Source: WLNJ01 sp037131165 (GTDB lineage: Bacteria > Actinomycetota > Thermoleophilia > Solirubrobacterales > Solirubrobacteraceae). From it: a DNA stretch of 44,947 nucleotides. The translations under genes were made by a program, and so were the position numbers. The notes under the pieces were generated by a model. It ran no database searches. It worked only from the letters and a program-made list of their open reading frames with translations, and had not been told where the DNA came from. Each line of letters starts with the position of its first letter. Position 1 is the first letter of the stretch. Shown here in pieces: positions 41,605 to 44,947 of the stretch. The DNA lies in the NCBI GenBank assembly GCA_037131165.1, contig JBAXRO010000010.1, forward strand, positions 1 to 44,947, given 5' to 3'.

Positions 41605-42979
41605 TCCCCGGCCTGCCGCTGGGCAGGCCGGCGGTGATTCCGACCCTGTCGCCCGGCTTGACCCAACCCTCTTCGAGAGCTCGCTTTGCGGCGTCGGCGA
41701 TCAGCTCCTCGGTCACCTCGTGGCGGCGCATCTCCGCAGCCTTCACTCCCCACATCAGCACGCAGCGGCGGACGGTCTCGCGGCCCGGGGAGAGCGCGTA
41801 GATCGGCACGCACGGTCGGTGAGCCGAGACGAGCCTCACCGACCGGCCGGAGAGAGTCGGGATGATCAGCGCGGCGAGCTCGAGGTCGCGGGCCGACTCG
41901 GCGGCGGTGTGGGCGATCGAATAGGCCGGGTCTCGGGCGTCGCGGTGAACCCGCTCCTCGTTCCAGCGCTCGATCGGCAGCGAGGGTTCGGTCTCGCGGG
42001 CAATGGCGTCCATCATCGCGATCGCCTCGACCGGGTAGCGGCCGATCGCGGTCTCCTGCGAGAGCATCACGGCGTCGGTCCCGTCGAGGATCGCGTTGGC
42101 GACGTCGCCGACCTCGGCGCGCGTCGGGCGAGGGGAGCTGACCATCGAGTCGAGCATCTGGGTGGCCGTGATCGCAGGGCGAGCGAGGCGGCCGGCAAGG
42201 TCGATCAGGCGCTTCTGGACGAGCGGCACCTGTGGCAGAGGCAACTCGATCCCGAGGTCACCGCGGGCGACCATCACCGCGTCAGCAGCGGCGATCACCT
42301 CCTCGGCCCTCTCGACGGCCTGGGGCTTCTCGATCTTGGCGACTATCGGCAGGCGAGTCTCCTCACGAACGACGGCGATGTCGGCAGCGGTGCGAACGAA
42401 CGAGAGCGCGACGAGGTCGACCCCGGCCTTCTCTCCGAAGCGCAGCAGTTCGAGGTCGTCCTCCGAGGCGGACGGCAGCGACGCCGCCTCGCCCGGCAGG
42501 TTGAGGCCACCGCGGCCGCCGACCGGCCCACCGGCCTCGACAACGAGCGTGACGACGCCGGACTCGCCATTGACCGCCTCGACATTGAGCCTCACTAGCC
42601 CATCCGCGAGGTACACGGCATCGCCCGGGGAGAGCGCCTCGGCGAGACCCTCCCAAGTGATCGACATCCGGCGCGAATCGCCCTCGAACTCCTCGCCGCA
42701 GACCAGCTCGACCCGCTCGCCGGCGACCAACTCTGCACGGCTTTCCTTCAGCGGGCCGATGCGAAGCTTCGGGCCTGGGAGGTCCTGGAGGACGGCGACC
42801 GGGCGGCCGGCACGGTTGGCGGCGTCACGGATCCGCGAGATGTTCTCGGCGTGTTCCTCGGGGGTGCCGTGCGAGAAGTTGAGGCGGGCGACGTCCATCC
42901 CGGCGGAGACCATGCGGACGAGGACCTCCGGGTCGCGCGAGGCCGGGCCGATCGTGGCGACGATCTTGGTCGAACGCAT
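41570..42979 (-). CDS. pyk: Pyruvate kinase
   Basis: A 469-residue glycolytic enzyme converting phosphoenolpyruvate and ADP to pyruvate and ATP. It starts with MRSTKIVATIGPAS at the ATG 42979. Catalytic landmarks are RLNFSHGTPEEH, the signature PIVAKIEKPQAVER (Lys catalytic), MVARGDLGIELPL, ITATQMLDSM and the C-terminal GLPSGRPGTTSLFQV. The length is typical. A TAGCGT box (42988-42993) lies 8 nt before the start. An extended upstream frame to 43096 is not supported. The 3' end overlaps the VTT gene by 35 bp. Confidence 0.96.
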   Translation of the reverse strand: MRSTKIVATIGPASRDPEVLVRMVSAGMDVARLNFSHGTPEEHAENISRIRDAANRAGRPVAVLQDLPGPKLRIGPLKESRAELVAGERVELVCGEEFEGDSRRMSITWEGLAEALSPGDAVYLADGLVRLNVEAVNGESGVVTLVVEAGGPVGGRGGLNLPGEAASLPSASEDDLELLRFGEKAGVDLVALSFVRTAADIAVVREETRLPIVAKIEKPQAVERAEEVIAAADAVMVARGDLGIELPLPQVPLVQKRLIDLAGRLARPAITATQMLDSMVSSPRPTRAEVGDVANAILDGTDAVMLSQETAIGRYPVEAIAMMDAIARETEPSLPIERWNEERVHRDARDPAYSIAHTAAESARDLELAALIIPTLSGRSVRLVSAHRPCVPIYALSPGRETVRRCVLMWGVKAAEMRRHEVTEELIADAAKRALEEGWVKPGDRVGITAGLPSGRPGTTSLFQVQTIR

Positions 42980-43163
42980 TGACCCTGACGCTACCGACGA
43001 GCTGCTCCCCGGATGTAAAGCGGGCGTTGGCTGGCGCCGGCGGTGGGGTGGCCGGTCGCCGGCGTCGGCTCGACCGGTCGGACAACCGCTCTCCATCCCG
43101 TCGAGCGGTTTGGGTGCCCGCCCGGCCGACCGACCCGGCGTCCGATCAGCTCGGTCGGGCCTG

Positions 43164-43206
43164 CGCCCGGCAGCCCGGCAGCCCGGCAGCCCGGCAGCCC
43201 GGCAGG
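43164..43206. repeat. 8-bp tandem repeat (CAGCCCGG)n
   Basis: Four exact CAGCCCGG units (43171-43202), with a partial unit at each side, stop one base before the next gene's stop codon. It is a simple-sequence tract likely to vary in copy number. Confidence 0.85.
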
Positions 43207-43207
43207 A

Positions 43208-43582
43208 TCACGGAGCTTCCAGCTCGGGAAACCACTCCTGGAGGTGTTGACGGAGAGCAGACCGCACCGCCGAGCGCTCGTCCTGACTTGCGGCCCTGAA
43301 GCGCTGGAGCAGCTCGCGCTGGTCGGAGTACTCGACCCCGGCGACCGTCCAGCCAGTCGCGAGCCGCTCGAAGAGGTACTCGACCGATCGCTGCCAGGCG
43401 TCCTCGCGGCTGGCGCCGGGGGAGTCGCCGAGGCCGGAGCGGACGGTCGCGTACTGCGCCCGCGTCTTCGGGCTCATCACGCATCGCAGGCTCAGCGAGC
43501 CGCCGTCGCTCAGGCCGTAGGCGGCGTCGGGAATGGTCGGCGCGGAATCGCCTCCCGACCTGCGCCTGCTCCGCCTCCCCAC
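43208..43582 (-). CDS. Small unknown protein
   Basis: A 124-residue protein that I do not recognise. A basic N-terminus (GRRSRRRSGG) precedes a helical part (TRAQYATVRSGLGDSPGASREDAWQRSVEYLFERL), a short strand (WTVAGVEYSDQRELLQRFRAA) and a C-terminal helix. No signal peptide or membrane segment is seen. The GTG at 43582 has a TACGGT box 7 nt upstream (43590-43595), supporting this start; an internal ATG would give about 89 residues. An 8-bp tandem repeat abuts its 3' end. Confidence 0.65.
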   Translation of the reverse strand: MGRRSRRRSGGDSAPTIPDAAYGLSDGGSLSLRCVMSPKTRAQYATVRSGLGDSPGASREDAWQRSVEYLFERLATGWTVAGVEYSDQRELLQRFRAASQDERSAVRSALRQHLQEWFPELEAP

Positions 43583-43606
43583 CTCGCCGACCGTACCCGT
43601 CCGTGA

Positions 43607-44809
43607 TCAGGTTTCGTTGGCTGCCGTCTCGAGCAGCGAGCGGACGTCGCCGACCAGCGGGTCAGCGTGGCCGGACCACGCTGCGGCCGGCTCCATCGCA
43701 GCGAGCTTGCGGATGCTCGCCCGGGCCACCTCCGTGTCCTCGTTGAAGGCGCCGAGCGGCACCCGGGCATGACCCTTGATGCCGGTCTGAGGATCGAGCG
43801 TGTAGAAGCAGTCGCTTACGAGAGCCAACCTGTCGGACTCGCGCCAGAGGCCGATCAGGCCAGGGGCGTGGCCGGGCAGGTGCACGACCTTGAAGCCCGC
43901 GACCTCGTCACCTTCGTCGACCGTGCCTGCGATCTGGACCGGTCCCCCATCCCAATGCTCGAGCAGCCGCGGCATCAGCCAGCGGGCCGGCTGGCCGAGA
44001 GTCTCCATCGTGAAGTAGTGCAGCCCGCCGTCGCCCTCGGCATCGGCCTTCTCTGCCGGGTGACAGAAGACGGGCGCCCCGAGACCCGGTGCGACACCGC
44101 GGTGATCGGCATGGCCGTGCCCGAGCACGACCCGCTTGATCCCGCCCATTCGGGCACCGGCGGCGGCCACCGCATTGGTCATCGACTTGATCCCGGCGTC
44201 GAACACGGTCACCCCGCCCTCGTCCTCGATCAGGTAGATGTTCATCGTCTTCGAGGGGAAGCCGCCTCGGATCAGCCAGACGCCCTCAGCAACTGACTCA
44301 GGCTCGCCGGCAGCGAGCTTCGAGCCGACCTTCGTCCTGGCGTTCGCGACCGCGGTGAGGCGCTGCTCGGCCTTCGAGCCGGCGTCGGGCATCGCGCCGA
44401 GCTGGCGGGCGATGTCGGCGGCGTTGAGGTAGGCGTCGTTGCCGACGATCGTCCCGTCGTCGACCTGAAGCAGGTCGCAGCCCTCGAGCTCGACCCGTGC
44501 GCCCGTCGGGGCGAGGCCCTGGAACGAGCCCGGCCCGGCGAATGTCCCGGTCGCGCGCCAGCGCACTGCGCAGCGGTCCTCCTCCGCGGTCATCGACAGG
44601 ACCTCGAAGTCGAAGTCGGGAAATGCCGAGAAGACCTCGGTGAAGTAGGCCTTGACTCCCTCGGGGCCGGGAAGGTCTGCCATGCCGACGAGGCGATCGA
44701 CTCCATCGTCGCTCCACAACGCGGCCATTGCCTCGGGATCACGGGCTGCCGCGGCTGCGAAGTAGCGCTCGGCGACCTCCTTCGATGCTGCTGCTTCCTT
44801 CTTGCCCAT
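43607..44809 (-). CDS. SnoaL-like and metallo-beta-lactamase fusion protein
   Basis: A 400-residue two-domain protein. Residues 5-130 are a SnoaL/NTF2-like cone (ASKEVAERYFAAAAARDPEAM, AVRWRATGTFAG, EGCDLLQVDDGTI). Residues 175-400 are an MBL-fold hydrolase: HGHADH at 231-236, LPGHAPGLIGL, VSDCFYT and WSGHADPL. One chain might bind a small hydrophobic molecule and hydrolyse an ester or lactone; this is inference. The ATG at 44809 follows GGGAGGAG; a TACACT box (44850-44855) gives a leader of about 35 nt. It runs toward the unknown gene, whose promoter follows. Confidence 0.88.
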   Translation of the reverse strand: MGKKEAAASKEVAERYFAAAAARDPEAMAALWSDDGVDRLVGMADLPGPEGVKAYFTEVFSAFPDFDFEVLSMTAEEDRCAVRWRATGTFAGPGSFQGLAPTGARVELEGCDLLQVDDGTIVGNDAYLNAADIARQLGAMPDAGSKAEQRLTAVANARTKVGSKLAAGEPESVAEGVWLIRGGFPSKTMNIYLIEDEGGVTVFDAGIKSMTNAVAAAGARMGGIKRVVLGHGHADHRGVAPGLGAPVFCHPAEKADAEGDGGLHYFTMETLGQPARWLMPRLLEHWDGGPVQIAGTVDEGDEVAGFKVVHLPGHAPGLIGLWRESDRLALVSDCFYTLDPQTGIKGHARVPLGAFNEDTEVARASIRKLAAMEPAAAWSGHADPLVGDVRSLLETAANET

Positions 44810-44947
44810 CTCGGTCTCCTCCCGATCGCGGTTGTGGGCGGCGTCTCCGAGTGTACGGAGAACCGCCAGCCGGTCTATCGTGGTTGTCGGTGTCGCTTCC
44901 CGCCCGCAAACCCGAACCTGGCCGTGGCGAGAAGGTCATGCCCGGTC

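Overview
The window is high-GC, densely coded DNA from an actinobacterium, most likely a deep-branching one of the Thermoleophilia/Solirubrobacterales type. This is inferred from gene content, since there is no rRNA. Three things point that way: a NucS/EndoMS mismatch endonuclease, a fused E2-E1 2-oxoglutarate dehydrogenase of the Kgd/OdhA type, and large secreted proteins with Ig-like, delta-60 and RCC1 repeats. No tRNA, rRNA, CRISPR array, transposase, integrase or prophage gene was seen.

Layout. 1-3.2 kb: a secreted pentapeptide-repeat protein (cut by the left edge) behind a TetR gene. 3.4-5.3 kb: an M42 aminopeptidase and a HAD phosphatase. 5.4-12.5 kb: two TetR/exoprotein pairs whose exoproteins share a C-terminal module. 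The second pair lies between two 55-bp copies of the 3' end of the EttA-type ABC-F gene. 12.5-18.5 kb: housekeeping genes (EttA, a J-domain/TPR protein, NucS, an enoyl-CoA hydratase), a GNAT/DUF1778 toxin-antitoxin pair and a small unknown. 18.5-21.7 kb: TetR, lipoprotein and exoprotein in a row. 21.9-24 kb: a DUF2892 membrane protein, a YjbQ-family protein and a DUF4143 ATPase. 24-30.8 kb: NUDIX, DUF3817 and a lipoyl-bearing Kgd in one operon, divergent from an alkyl-DHAP-synthase-like flavoprotein. 30.8-32.3 kb: an orphan antitoxin, an unknown and a DUF3800 protein. 32.6-38 kb: a response regulator and histidine kinase upstream of an RCC1/Ig-like exoprotein. 38-45 kb: Ppx/GppA, glyoxalase-like VOC, MBL hydrolase, VTT membrane protein, pyruvate kinase, an unknown, and a SnoaL-MBL fusion.

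Three themes stand out. First, every large secreted protein sits directly downstream, on the same strand, of its own regulator: four TetR genes and one two-component system. This looks like a set of separately switched surface-protein cassettes. Second, one of these cassettes is bounded by direct repeats of the ettA 3' end, as expected for site-specific insertion into the end of a conserved gene. Third, about ten genes have a TAnnnT box only 6-7 nt before the start codon and no Shine-Dalgarno sequence, which predicts common leaderless transcription. The 2-oxoglutarate dehydrogenase carries its own lipoyl and peripheral-subunit-binding domains, which the well-known actinobacterial Kgd/OdhA proteins lack.
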